Of a DNA stretch of 64,000 nt, positions 35,951 through 45,359 are shown piece by piece. A program made the translations under genes and the position numbers. The DNA is from Pseudoduganella armeniaca (GTDB taxonomy: Bacteria > Pseudomonadota > Gammaproteobacteria > Burkholderiales > Burkholderiaceae_D). Numbering within the stretch: the first letter of the stretch is position 1; every line of letters begins with the position of its first letter. A model generated the notes under the pieces. The model made no database searches. It was not told where the DNA came from and saw only the letters and a list, made by a program, of their open reading frames with translations. The stretch lies in contig NZ_CP028324.1 in NCBI RefSeq assembly GCF_003028855.1, positions 558,001-622,000 of the forward strand. The letters are read 5' to 3'.

Positions 35951-37066
35951 CTACTCCGTTGATGGGGTTTCCTGCCGCACCGGGAGGGCTGCCGGCACGG
36001 GTGCCGGCGCGGCGGAAGGCGCGACGGCGGCGCGCAGGCGGCCCAGCAAGGCGGTACGGTCGTTCACGCTGGCGTGCAGCTGCTGCAGCACGGGCCAGCG
36101 GTAATGGTTGACATGGTACATGGTCCGGATTTCATCGGTCCAGCGGGTATGCCAATCCATGACCTTGCCATAGAACTCCAGGCGCGCGTGCTGCGCTTGC
36201 GCAAACAACTGCTGGCAGCACTCCTCGCGCATCAACAGGGTGGGCGACAAGCTGGCGGGCACGCTCTCGTCGTAGGTGGTTTTCAGCACGATCAGGGCGC
36301 CGCCGCCTTCGATGCACAGGTCCATCGCCACCAGCTGCTGGTCAAACCAGTAGCGGTACACCGCCGCCGCGCCGCGCCGGGCGAAGCCGGCCAGCATCGC
36401 CGTATAAAAGCGGCCCTGCGCGTTGTCCGGGTGGATGGCGGTGCCCAGCTGCGCCTTCCAGCCGGCGCTTTCCAGGCGGCCGTAGTCGGCGACCGCCGCC
36501 GCCATCTGCTCCGGCAGGCGGTCGATCTGCATGCGCGTGACGACGCCTTCCTTGGCCAGGCGCGTGCGCTGCTTTTTCAGGTTGCTGCGCAGGTTCTTGC
36601 CGCGCGCGTTCCAATAGTCGTCGAAGCTGCCCTGGATCGTCACGTGCGCCGTGCGAATGTAGTCGACGGTGCGCAAGGCGGCGCTGTCGGCCGGGCGGGG
36701 CTCCAGCTGTGGGTCGCGCTGCGTCAGCCCGACCATCAGCGCGGCGCCGGGCAACTGGCGCGTCAGCCCCGCCAGCAGGTCGGCCAGCGGCAGGCCGGGA
36801 CGGTGCAGCCACAAGCCGATGGGGGCCTGCGACGGCTGGAATGCCTCCCACACGCCGCGACCGCGCGGCACCAGGAAGCCCATCGCCTTGACGCTGGCGC
36901 CATCGGTGCCGATGACCAGGCGTTCGCGCCCGTCGCAGAACTGTTCCAGCAGCGGGCGTACGAATTCCGGCTCCAGCAGGGGCGAGCCGAGGGTGTCGCG
37001 ATTGAGGATGCGCCAGGCATCCGCATGCGCCGCGAATTGCGTGGCCGGCAGGACGGTCCATTTCAT
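35951..37066 (-). CDS. FemAB/GNAT-like acyltransferase
   Basis: The 371-residue protein has the CelD/FemAB-type double GNAT layout: a first half up to about residue 150, then WNARGKNLRSNLKKQRTRLAKEG, GWKAQLGTAIHPDN and a C-terminal fold with YRYWFDQQLVAMDLCI and LLMREECCQQLF. Members transfer acyl or aminoacyl groups. The acyl carrier protein gene starts 4 bp downstream, which makes ACP a likely donor or partner. Its ATG sits in the ATGA overlap with the DegT-like gene. The last 30 residues are Ala/Pro-rich and probably disordered. Confidence 0.8.
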   Translation of the reverse strand: MKWTVLPATQFAAHADAWRILNRDTLGSPLLEPEFVRPLLEQFCDGRERLVIGTDGASVKAMGFLVPRGRGVWEAFQPSQAPIGLWLHRPGLPLADLLAGLTRQLPGAALMVGLTQRDPQLEPRPADSAALRTVDYIRTAHVTIQGSFDDYWNARGKNLRSNLKKQRTRLAKEGVVTRMQIDRLPEQMAAAVADYGRLESAGWKAQLGTAIHPDNAQGRFYTAMLAGFARRGAAAVYRYWFDQQLVAMDLCIEGGGALIVLKTTYDESVPASLSPTLLMREECCQQLFAQAQHARLEFYGKVMDWHTRWTDEIRTMYHVNHYRWPVLQQLHASVNDRTALLGRLRAAVAPSAAPAPVPAALPVRQETPSTE

Positions 37067-38337
37067 GACGAGACTCCCGGCGCGCCGCGGCGCACGTGTT
37101 GACGCACCTGTTCGATCATCCAGTCCAGTTCGTCCTTGCGCAGCTCCTGGTGGCAAGGGAACTGCAGCACCCGGCGCGACAGGTCGACGCTGGTCGCGCA
37201 CACGGTCGCATCGACGCCCGGCCACAGGTATTCGCCGAAGCGGATCACCGGCACGCCATCCTGCTTCAATCCGCGGAACAGGACCTGCGGCTCGTCGCAC
37301 AGCAGCGGGAACACCCACGGATAGACGCCGTCCGGCAGGGTATTGAACAGCGGGCGGCAGCCGGGCAGGCCGGCCAGCGCCGTCTGCAGGCGCTGGTAAT
37401 TGCGGCGCCGCAGCTCGCCCATGCGCCGGCGCGACACGATTTTCACCAGCGCGCGCGAGAACACCGACGAGCGTTTGGTCAGCCAGGCCGGATCGAAGCC
37501 GAAACCGCCGTCGGACGATCCCGGCGCCAGCGCCTGCACCGCGCCATGGCGAGTGGCCTTGATGCGGCCCCACAGCGCGTTTTTCGCCATCATCGGCACG
37601 GCCAGCAGGGCGCGCAGCACCGGCAGGCGGCCGTAGGCAAAGCCGTCTTCGACGGTGTTGAGTACCACCTTCGCCTCGAACCCCAGGCCGGCCGACTGCA
37701 GCCGCACGGCGTCGAGCGGATGGCGGCTCGAGACCAGGCAGCCGCCTTCATAGACCGGGAAGAATTTCATGCTGCTGGCGATCGCGTAGTCGCCGAAGGA
37801 GCCCAGCGGGCGGCCCTGGTGCTCGCCCAGGAACGAGTGCGCGCAATCCTCCAGCAGCTGGATGCCGCGCGCGTCGCACAGCGTGCGCAGGGCGGCCAAT
37901 GGCTGGTGGAAGCCGAAATAGTTCGTTGCCATCAGCACGCGGGTGCGGCCGTCGATCTTGGCGGCGATGTCGTCCAGGTCGACGCTGGTATCGGGACGGA
38001 TGCGGTAGAACACGGGCGTGGCGCCGGCCCAGATGACGGGTTCGATCATCGACGCGCAGTGATACGACGGCACCAGCACGGCATCGCCGGCGCCCACACC
38101 CATTTCGCGCAGCGCCAGCGCGATGGCCACGCGGCCGCTGGTGACGAAGCGGGCAGTGCCCGCGTCGAGGATCGATGGCACCGGGCGCGCGCCGAGATAG
38201 CGCAGTGACGCCAGCGCTGCCACGGACAGGCGTGGCGACACGGGCAGGCGGGAGCGGGGGAAGGCGGCCGGCTCGGGCGGCACGGCGTCATGCGAGACGG
38301 CGTGCGGCTTTACGTCTGAAAAGCTCATATTTCCCAT
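37063..38337 (-). CDS. DegT/DnrJ/EryC1-type PLP-dependent enzyme
   Basis: The 424-residue protein has a fold-type I aminotransferase core. It shows the cofactor region TSGRVAIALAL and PSYHCASMIEP, an acid in LLEDCAHSFLGE that should hold the PLP nitrogen, and a Lys in ASSMKFFPVYEGG at the Schiff-base position. Sugar aminotransferases of this class make amino sugars; an acyl-amine product is also conceivable here. It is first in the leftward operon and shares the promoter region 38338-38583 with the acyl-CoA ligase. An ATG at 38328 is a second possible start. Confidence 0.85.
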   Translation of the reverse strand: MGNMSFSDVKPHAVSHDAVPPEPAAFPRSRLPVSPRLSVAALASLRYLGARPVPSILDAGTARFVTSGRVAIALALREMGVGAGDAVLVPSYHCASMIEPVIWAGATPVFYRIRPDTSVDLDDIAAKIDGRTRVLMATNYFGFHQPLAALRTLCDARGIQLLEDCAHSFLGEHQGRPLGSFGDYAIASSMKFFPVYEGGCLVSSRHPLDAVRLQSAGLGFEAKVVLNTVEDGFAYGRLPVLRALLAVPMMAKNALWGRIKATRHGAVQALAPGSSDGGFGFDPAWLTKRSSVFSRALVKIVSRRRMGELRRRNYQRLQTALAGLPGCRPLFNTLPDGVYPWVFPLLCDEPQVLFRGLKQDGVPVIRFGEYLWPGVDATVCATSVDLSRRVLQFPCHQELRKDELDWMIEQVRQHVRRGAPGVSS

Positions 38338-38583
38338 ACACGGCTCTTGGTTTAATACCGGTCGCGCTTGCGCCCAATTGCCCCAGTATAACCTGCGGTA
38401 TCGCAAAGATCTTGCTGAAAAAGCATTACGGTCGAGTGCGCCGGAATTGTGTTGTTTATTTGACATATCCGGCCCGGTTTTCCGCCCTGGCCTTGCCAAA
38501 AAACAGAAATTGATAAGTTGTAAAATGTTAATATCCGGCCGTAGTCCCCTGGCCGCACCGGCCCCGTTTTGCAGGACATGGAC

Positions 38584-40173
38584 ATGAGCGACCTGATACA
38601 CGAATTCGTCTACCGTTCGGCACGCCGGACCCCCGCTGCCGAGGCCCTCGTCCATGGCACGCGCCGGCTCGACTATGCGGCACTGGCACGCCTGGTCAGC
38701 CAGGCCGCCGGCGCGCTGCTGGCCAGCGGGCTGGAACGCGCCGAGCGCGTGGCCGTCTACATGGAAAAGAACGTCGAGAACGTGGCGGCGATGTTTGGCG
38801 CCGCCGCCGCCGGTGGCGTCTTCGTGCCCGTCAATCCCCTGCTGAAGCCCGAGCAGGTGGCGTATATCCTGGCGGACTGCAATGTGCGCGTGCTGGTAAC
38901 GACGGCCGACCGCCTCAAGCTCTTGCAGGCCGTGCTGCCGGAATGCCGCGACCTGCGCCTCGTCATCGCCGTCGGTGCCAACGTCGAGCTGCCGGCGCTG
39001 CATGGTGTCGAGGTACTGTCGTGGGACGCCACCGTGGCACTGGCCGAGCAGAACACGCGCGCGCCGCATCGCGCCATCGACGGCGACATGGCCGCGATCC
39101 TGTACACCTCCGGCAGCACCGGCAGGCCGAAAGGCGTGGTGCTGTCGCACCGGAACATGGTGGCCGGCGCCAACAGCGTCGCCAGCTACCTGGAAAACAC
39201 GCCCGAGGACCGCATCCTGGCGGTGCTGCCGCTCAGCTTCGACTACGGCCTGTCGCAGCTGACGACGGCGTTTTCGGTCGGCGCGACGGCAGTGCTGATC
39301 AACCACCTGCTGCCGCGCGACGTGCTCAATGCCGTCGTGGCCGAGCGCATCACCGGCCTGGCGGCCGTGCCGCCGCTGTGGATTCAATTGGCGCCGCTGA
39401 ACTGGCCGGCCGACTGCACGCTGCGTTATCTGACCAACTCCGGCGGCGCCATGCAGCGCCCCACGCTGGACGCATTGCGGCGCGCGCTGCCGCACGCGCG
39501 GCCGTTCCTGATGTACGGCCTGACCGAGGCGTTCCGCTCGACTTACCTGCCGCCGGAGGAACTGGAACGCCGGCCCGATTCGATGGGCAAGGCGATCCCG
39601 AACGCGGAAGTGATGGTGCTGCGCCCCGACGGCAGCGAGTGCGCGGCCGGCGAGCCGGGCGAACTGGTGCACCGGGGCGCGCTGGTCTCGCTGGGCTACT
39701 GGAACGATGCGGCCAAGACGGCCGAGCGCTTCAAGCCGATCGCGGCGCGCCAGTACGGCCTGCCGCTGACGGAGCTGGCCGTGTGGTCCGGCGACACCGT
39801 GCGCAAGGACGAGGAAGGCTTCCTGTACTTCATCAGCCGCAACGACGAGATGATCAAGACCTCTGGCTACCGCGTCAGCCCGACCGAGGTGGAGGAGGTG
39901 ATCTACGCGCGCGAGCAGGTGGCCGAGGCGGCCGCGCTGGGGGTCAGCCATCCAACCCTGGGCCAGGCCATCGTCGTCATCGCCTATCCGCACGAAGGCA
40001 CGGCGCTGACGGCATCGGACCTGCTGGCGGCCTGCAAGCCGCACCTGCCGGCCTATATGCTGCCGCAGAAGGTGATCATTGCCGACGCCAGCCTGCCCCG
40101 TAACCCGAACGGCAAGATCGACCGCAAGCTGCTGTCGACCCAGTACGCCGACGTGTTCGCGGAGGCGCCGTGA
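38584..40173 (+). CDS. Acyl-CoA ligase (AMP-forming), exosortase A system-associated (TIGR03098 type)
   Basis: The 529-residue protein is an ANL-superfamily adenylating enzyme. It has the P-loop-like YTSGSTGRPKGV, the A5 motif YGLTEAFRS, and the C-terminal hinge and catalytic Lys regions (SGYRVSPTEVEEV, NPNGKIDRKLL). It should activate a carboxylic acid as adenylate and load it on CoA or on the neighbouring acyl carrier protein. The ATG at 38584 is preferred over 38578 because AGGA then lies seven bases upstream. The downstream decarboxylase overlaps it by 4 bp. Confidence 0.93.
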   Translation: MSDLIHEFVYRSARRTPAAEALVHGTRRLDYAALARLVSQAAGALLASGLERAERVAVYMEKNVENVAAMFGAAAAGGVFVPVNPLLKPEQVAYILADCNVRVLVTTADRLKLLQAVLPECRDLRLVIAVGANVELPALHGVEVLSWDATVALAEQNTRAPHRAIDGDMAAILYTSGSTGRPKGVVLSHRNMVAGANSVASYLENTPEDRILAVLPLSFDYGLSQLTTAFSVGATAVLINHLLPRDVLNAVVAERITGLAAVPPLWIQLAPLNWPADCTLRYLTNSGGAMQRPTLDALRRALPHARPFLMYGLTEAFRSTYLPPEELERRPDSMGKAIPNAEVMVLRPDGSECAAGEPGELVHRGALVSLGYWNDAAKTAERFKPIAARQYGLPLTELAVWSGDTVRKDEEGFLYFISRNDEMIKTSGYRVSPTEVEEVIYAREQVAEAAALGVSHPTLGQAIVVIAYPHEGTALTASDLLAACKPHLPAYMLPQKVIIADASLPRNPNGKIDRKLLSTQYADVFAEAP

Positions 40174-41417
40174 ACGCGCCAGCACCGAAGCTGCCGCCGC
40201 AGCACGCGCCGCTGACGCAGTTCGCGGTCGCCGACGACTGCCTGCTGGTGGGTGGCGTGCCGCTGACCCGTCTCGCCCAGCGCGTCGGCCAGACGCCGTT
40301 CTATGCCTACGACCGCGCCGCCATCACGGCCCGCGTGGCCGCGCTGCGCCAGGCCCTGCCGGCCGACGTGCACCTGCATTACGCGATGAAGGCCAATCCG
40401 ATGCCGGCCGTGGTGCAGCACCTGGCCACGCTGGTGGACGGCATCGACGTGGCCTCCGGCGGTGAGCTGCGGGTGGCGCTCGATACGCCGATGGCGCCCG
40501 GCCACATCAGCTTTGCCGGCCCGGGCAAGAGCGACACCGACCTGGCGTGCGCGATCGCGGCCGGCATCGTGCTGAACCTGGAGTCGGAAGGGGAGATGGA
40601 ACGCGCCGCGGCCATCGGCCAACGCCTCGGCATCACGCCGCAGGTCAATGTGCGCGTCAATCCGGATTTCGAATTGAAATCGTCGGGCATGAAGATGGGC
40701 GGCGGACCGAAGCAGTTCGGCGTCGATGCCGAGCACGTGCCGGCCATGCTGCGCCGGATCGGCGCGCTGGGGTTGGATTTCCATGGCTTCCACATCTTCA
40801 GCGGTTCGCAAAACCTGAAGGTGGCGGCGCTGCAGGAAGCGCACGAAAAGACGTTCGCGCTGGCGCTGCGCCTGGCCGCCGACGCACCCCGGCCGCCGCG
40901 CATCCTGAACATCGGCGGCGGCTTCGGCATCCCGTATTTCCCCGGCGAGGAGCGCCTGGACTTGCCGGCGGTCGGCGCCAACCTGGCGCGCATCCTGGAC
41001 GAGGTGCGCGCGCAACTGCAGGGCGCGCAGGTCGTCATCGAGCTGGGGCGCTACCTGGTCGGCGAGGCCGGCGTGTACGTCTGCCGCGTGGTGGACCGCA
41101 AGGAGTCGCGCGGCCACGTGTATCTCGTCACGGATGGCGGGCTGCACCATCACTTGTCCGCGTCCGGCAATTTCGGCCAGGTCATCCGCAAGAACTACCC
41201 GGTCGTGATCGGCAACCGTGTCCAGGGCGGCGCGCGCGAAAAAGCGTCGGTGGTGGGGCCGCTGTGCACCCCGCTGGACCTGCTGGCCGACCAGATGGAG
41301 CTGGCCAGGGCCGAGCCGGGCGACCTGGTCGCCGTACTGCAGTCCGGCGCCTACGGCATGACAGCCAGCCCGGCCGGCTTCCTCAGCCATCCGGCGGCGC
41401 TGGAAATCCTGGTGTGA
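40170..41417 (+). CDS. PLP-dependent decarboxylase, exosortase A system-associated (TIGR03099 type)
   Basis: The 415-residue protein is of fold type III (alanine racemase/diaminopimelate decarboxylase-like). The PLP Lys74 is in HYAMKANPMP; GFHIFSGSQ, NIGGGFGIPYF and ELGRYLVGEAG line the cofactor, and LQSGAYGMTAS closes the active site. It probably decarboxylates an amino acid, perhaps while ACP- or CoA-bound. The GTG start overlaps the ligase stop (GTGA), so translation is coupled. Family members are restricted to exosortase-A loci; their substrate is not known. Confidence 0.93.
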   Translation: MNAPAPKLPPQHAPLTQFAVADDCLLVGGVPLTRLAQRVGQTPFYAYDRAAITARVAALRQALPADVHLHYAMKANPMPAVVQHLATLVDGIDVASGGELRVALDTPMAPGHISFAGPGKSDTDLACAIAAGIVLNLESEGEMERAAAIGQRLGITPQVNVRVNPDFELKSSGMKMGGGPKQFGVDAEHVPAMLRRIGALGLDFHGFHIFSGSQNLKVAALQEAHEKTFALALRLAADAPRPPRILNIGGGFGIPYFPGEERLDLPAVGANLARILDEVRAQLQGAQVVIELGRYLVGEAGVYVCRVVDRKESRGHVYLVTDGGLHHHLSASGNFGQVIRKNYPVVIGNRVQGGAREKASVVGPLCTPLDLLADQMELARAEPGDLVAVLQSGAYGMTASPAGFLSHPAALEILV

Positions 41418-41446
41418 CAGTCTAGAAAAACTACAAGGGGTGGACG

Positions 41447-43297
41447 ATGGGCGGACTATGCGGATGGCTGGGGCACGGCGTCAACGACCCCGGCGTGATC
41501 GACAGGATGGCGGCGCCGCTGGCGCGCTTCGACGGCACCCCCATCGAAAGCATGCATGGCCACCTGGCCGGCGTGGCGGTGGCCGCGGCGGCAGGCGGCG
41601 CGGACATGCACCGGCGCGACGGCCTGATGGTGGCGCTGTGGGGCCATCCGCTGCTGATGACGCCCGACCTGGCGCGGCAGGCCGCATCCAGCGGGGTCGC
41701 GGCCACCCTGGCAGCGCACTGGCACGATGGCCGCATGGGGGCCGAACAGCTGTGTGCCGCGCTGGGCGGCGCATTCGCCCTGTGCATCCTGGACGAGCAT
41801 CGCGGCGAGGCGGTACTGGCCGTGGACCGGCTCGGCATCCATCCGTTGACGTGGCAACTGGCCGGCGAGACGCTGCTGTTCGCCTCCTCGGCCGATGCGC
41901 TCAACCGCCATCCGCTGGCCCGCGCCGAGGTCGACGCGCAGGGCCTGTACAACTACGTCTACTTCCACATGGTGCCCAGTCCGGGCACCGCGTACAAGGA
42001 CCAGCAGCGCCTGTTGCCGGGCGAGTTCCTGCACTACCGCCAGGGCCGGATCGAGACCCGGCCGTACTGGCAAATCGCCTTCGACGAAGGCGGCAAGCGC
42101 TCGTTCGAAGACTTGCGTGAAGACTTCCTGAGCCATCTGCGCAGCAGCGTGCGCCAGGCCAGCGCCGGGGCGAAGATCGGTGCCTTCCTCAGCGGCGGCA
42201 CCGACAGCTCGACGATCGCCGGCATCCTGTGCGAAGTGAACGGCCAGGGTGCCGACACCTATTCGATCGGCTTCGAAGCGCAGGGCTACGACGAGATGGA
42301 ATACGCGCGCATCGCCTCGCGCCATTTCGGTACGCGTCACCATGAGTATTACGTCACGCCGGACGACGTCGCCGCCGCCATCCCGCAAGTGGCCGCCGTG
42401 TGCGACCAGCCGTTCGGCAACGCGTCTGCCGTGCCGGCGTTCTATTGCGCGCGCATGGCCCGCGCCGACGGCGTCACGCGCATGCTGGGTGGCGACGGTG
42501 GCGACGAACTGTTCGGCGGTAACGAGCGCTATGCCAAGCAGCACGTCTTCGCGCTGTACGAACGGGTGCCGCAGCTGTTCCGCAAGGCGCTGCTGGAGCC
42601 GGCCGTGTTCAACTTCCCCGGCGGCGAGCGGGTCACGCTGCTGCGCAAGGCGCGCAGCTATATCGAGCAGGCCTCGGTGGCAATGCCGGCGCGACTGGAA
42701 ACCTACAACCTGCTGGGCCGCTACGGCCCGCAGCAGGTCTTCACGGACGACTTCCTGGCCGGCGCCGACATCGGCCAGCCGCTCGCCTCGCTGGCGCGCA
42801 CCTACGGTCGCAACGAGGCGAAAAGCCTGATCAACCGCATGCTGGCGCTGGACCTGAAGGTGACCCTGGCCGACAACGACCTGCCGAAGGTCATGAAGGC
42901 CTGCGAGCTGGCCGGCGTGGAAGTGGCCTTCCCGTTCCTGAACGACGCGATGGTGGCGTTCTCCGCCGGCCTGACCCCGCAGCAGAAGCTGAACGGCACC
43001 CAGCTGCGCTGGTTCTTCAAGGAGGCCTTGAAGGGCTTCCTGCCGATGGAGATCATCACCAAGCAGAAGCACGGCTTCGGGCTGCCGTTCGGCGTCTGGC
43101 TGCAGCAGCACAAGCCGCTGCAGGAGCTGGCCAGCGACAGCCTGCACGACCTGAAAAAACGCGGCATCGTGCGCGGCGCCTTTATCGAACAACTGACGGG
43201 GCAGCACCTGACCGAACACGCGGGGTATCACGGCACCATGGTGTGGGTCCTGATGATGCTGGAGCAGTGGTTCCGCCAGCGCGAGGCGCTGCGGTGA
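41447..43297 (+). CDS. Asparagine synthetase-like amidotransferase (XrtA locus)
   Basis: The 616-residue protein has an N-terminal class-II glutaminase-like domain (1-200) and an asparagine synthetase C-terminal domain with the PPi-loop SGGTDSS (249-255) and MLGGDGGDELFGG. It should form an amide by adenylating a carboxylate. The N-terminus reads MGGLCGWLG: Cys is at position 5, not position 2 as required for an N-terminal nucleophile, and the usual RGPD motif is not seen. Glutaminase activity is doubtful; it may use ammonia or another amine. AAGGGG precedes the ATG, so the start is well supported. Confidence 0.88.
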   Translation: MGGLCGWLGHGVNDPGVIDRMAAPLARFDGTPIESMHGHLAGVAVAAAAGGADMHRRDGLMVALWGHPLLMTPDLARQAASSGVAATLAAHWHDGRMGAEQLCAALGGAFALCILDEHRGEAVLAVDRLGIHPLTWQLAGETLLFASSADALNRHPLARAEVDAQGLYNYVYFHMVPSPGTAYKDQQRLLPGEFLHYRQGRIETRPYWQIAFDEGGKRSFEDLREDFLSHLRSSVRQASAGAKIGAFLSGGTDSSTIAGILCEVNGQGADTYSIGFEAQGYDEMEYARIASRHFGTRHHEYYVTPDDVAAAIPQVAAVCDQPFGNASAVPAFYCARMARADGVTRMLGGDGGDELFGGNERYAKQHVFALYERVPQLFRKALLEPAVFNFPGGERVTLLRKARSYIEQASVAMPARLETYNLLGRYGPQQVFTDDFLAGADIGQPLASLARTYGRNEAKSLINRMLALDLKVTLADNDLPKVMKACELAGVEVAFPFLNDAMVAFSAGLTPQQKLNGTQLRWFFKEALKGFLPMEIITKQKHGFGLPFGVWLQQHKPLQELASDSLHDLKKRGIVRGAFIEQLTGQHLTEHAGYHGTMVWVLMMLEQWFRQREALR

Positions 43298-44262
43298 GCG
43301 TCGCCGTCGTCATCCCGTACTTCCAGCGCCAGCCCGGCATCCTGGCTCGCGCGCTGGCCTCGGTGCTGGCGCAGCAGACCGACGAGCCGCTCGACATCAT
43401 CGTCGTCGACGACGAATCGCCCGTGCCGGCGCGCACCGAGCTGTCGACGTTGGCGCCGCAGCAGCAGGCACGGGTGCGCATCGTCGAGCAGCGCAACGGC
43501 GGGCCGGCGGCCGCGCGCAACAAGGCGCTCGACAACGTGGCGCCGGGCACCGAATACGTCGCCTTCATCGATTCGGACGACACCTGGGAGCCGGCCCACA
43601 TCGCCAACGCGCTACGGGCGCTGCGCGCGGGGCACGATTTTTACTTTGCCGATTTTTATCAGCTGCACCAGAGCGTCAGCGCGTTCGAACGGGCCGGCCG
43701 TATCGACCCGGCGCGCCATGCGCTGCTGCCGGGCGAGACGCAGCTGCACCGCTACCAGGCCGACATGCAGGGCCAGATCCTGGGCGGCAACGTGATCGGC
43801 ACGTCGACGGTGGTGTACCGCTACGGGTCGTTCCGCAGCCTGCGCTTTCGCGAGGAATTCGTCTACGCGGGCGAGGACTACCTGTTCTGGCTGGACCTGG
43901 CACGCATGACCGACCGCATCGCGTTCTCGTCGGCGCGCGAGGTGGTGTACGGCCCGGGCGTGAACATCTTCGCCGGCTCCGGCTGGGGCACGGAAAAATC
44001 GCTGATCCGGCTGCACTACGAGATGAAGTACAAGAAGGCGATCGCCCGGCTGTATCCGCTGACGGTGCAGCAGGCCGAGGACAACCGCCGCGCGGTGCAG
44101 CAGTTGCGGCGCAGCTTTGTCGCGGACGTCGTGCACCGTGTCGCCCACCGCAAGCCGTTCCTGGCCGTGCTGCTCAAGCAGCTGAAGGTGGATGCGAAGA
44201 GCGTGCTGTTCTTCGTGCCGCTGGCCGTCGGCCTGGTCCTGCAGCGCAAGCGTACGGCATGA
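43294..44262 (+). CDS. Family 2 glycosyltransferase
   Basis: The 322-residue protein has a GT-A fold: VAVVIPYFQRQ at the N-terminus, VVDDESP, GGPAAARNKAL and the metal-binding D-S-D-D in AFIDSDDTWEP near residue 90. EDYLFWLDLAR contains the probable catalytic acid. It has no large membrane region apart from a hydrophobic C-terminus (VLFFVPLAVGLVL). It probably extends the repeat unit. The GTG start overlaps the amidotransferase stop by 4 bp and its own stop overlaps the next ATG, so all three genes are coupled. Confidence 0.9.
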   Translation: MSVAVVIPYFQRQPGILARALASVLAQQTDEPLDIIVVDDESPVPARTELSTLAPQQQARVRIVEQRNGGPAAARNKALDNVAPGTEYVAFIDSDDTWEPAHIANALRALRAGHDFYFADFYQLHQSVSAFERAGRIDPARHALLPGETQLHRYQADMQGQILGGNVIGTSTVVYRYGSFRSLRFREEFVYAGEDYLFWLDLARMTDRIAFSSAREVVYGPGVNIFAGSGWGTEKSLIRLHYEMKYKKAIARLYPLTVQQAEDNRRAVQQLRRSFVADVVHRVAHRKPFLAVLLKQLKVDAKSVLFFVPLAVGLVLQRKRTA

Positions 44263-45266
44263 GCATGCGGGTTCTCGTCAGTATCCTGAACTGGAACGGC
44301 GCGGCACAGACGGTCGAGTGCGTGCACGACCTGCTGCGCCAGCAGCTGCCCGACGCTGCGCGGGCCGATCTCCTCGTCATCGATAACGGCTCGGCAGCGG
44401 CCGATGCGCAGGCGCTGGCCGACGGCCTGGCCGGCTTGCCCGTGCGGCTGCGGCGCGAGAGCGTCAACCACGGCTTCGCCGGTGGCCACAACCTGGCCGT
44501 GGCGGACGCGCTGGCGCAAGGGTACGACGCGCTCTGGCTGGTCAACAACGACGCCGTGATGGGCGACGAACACGTGCTGGCGCGCCTGCTGGCGCTGATG
44601 GCGAACGATCCGCGCTGCGGCGCGGCGTCGCCGCTGCTGGCGATCCTGGACCAGCCGGAGAAGATCTACTTTTGCGGTAATTTCCATGACTGGGCGACGG
44701 GCACGACGCAACGCGCGCGCGACGTCGAGGAAGCGCGCCGGCTGGCAACCATGCGCCTGGCGCAGCAGTGGGTGCCCGGCACGGCGATGCTGCTGCGGAC
44801 CGACGCGCTGCGCGCGGCCGGCGCGCTGGACGAGCGCATGTTCGCCTATTACGAGGACGACGAACTGTGCGCCCGCCTGGCCGCCGCCGGCTGGCACAGC
44901 GCCGTTGCCTACGATGCCCGGGTGCTGCACGCAATGCCCAAGCGCGAGACGGACCGGCCGCCGTACTACTTCTACCTGATGGCCCGCAACCACCTGCTCT
45001 TCTGGCACGGCAGCACGCCGGCTGCGCACCGCCGCGCGCTGGCGCTGAAGCTGCTGGACCGGGCGCTGTACGACGTCAACCGGCTGCACTACCGCGGCTA
45101 TCCGCAGCACGCGGAAGCGGCGCTGCTGGGCGTGGAAGACTTCCTGCGCCGCCGCCATGGCCGGCCGCAACTGGCGCGGCGCGCGGCGCTGCCGCTGCGC
45201 TGGTTGCGTGCATTGCTGTGGTTGCCGCACCGGCGCGTGCTGCGCCGCCTCGACGGCAACGCCTGA
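44259..45266 (+). CDS. Family 2 glycosyltransferase (rhamnosyltransferase-like)
   Basis: The 335-residue protein resembles WbbL/RfbF-type transferases: VLVSILNWNG at the N-terminus, LLVIDNGS, NHGFAGGHNLA, WLVNNDAVM and a downstream acid in YYEDDELCARLAAAGW. These enzymes often transfer rhamnose or similar deoxysugars, but the donor cannot be read from the sequence. It is the last gene of the coupled ligase-to-transferase operon (ATGA overlap with the previous gene); 93 bp then separate it from prsT. Confidence 0.88.
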   Translation: MSMRVLVSILNWNGAAQTVECVHDLLRQQLPDAARADLLVIDNGSAAADAQALADGLAGLPVRLRRESVNHGFAGGHNLAVADALAQGYDALWLVNNDAVMGDEHVLARLLALMANDPRCGAASPLLAILDQPEKIYFCGNFHDWATGTTQRARDVEEARRLATMRLAQQWVPGTAMLLRTDALRAAGALDERMFAYYEDDELCARLAAAGWHSAVAYDARVLHAMPKRETDRPPYYFYLMARNHLLFWHGSTPAAHRRALALKLLDRALYDVNRLHYRGYPQHAEAALLGVEDFLRRRHGRPQLARRAALPLRWLRALLWLPHRRVLRRLDGNA

Positions 45267-45359
45267 CGAGCGTTGTTTCTGCGTCAAGGCGGCCCCGGCT
45301 ATTGATCCGCACGTCGCGACATGTCACTATCCTATTGTTAATTTTTTAACGGGTGATCC

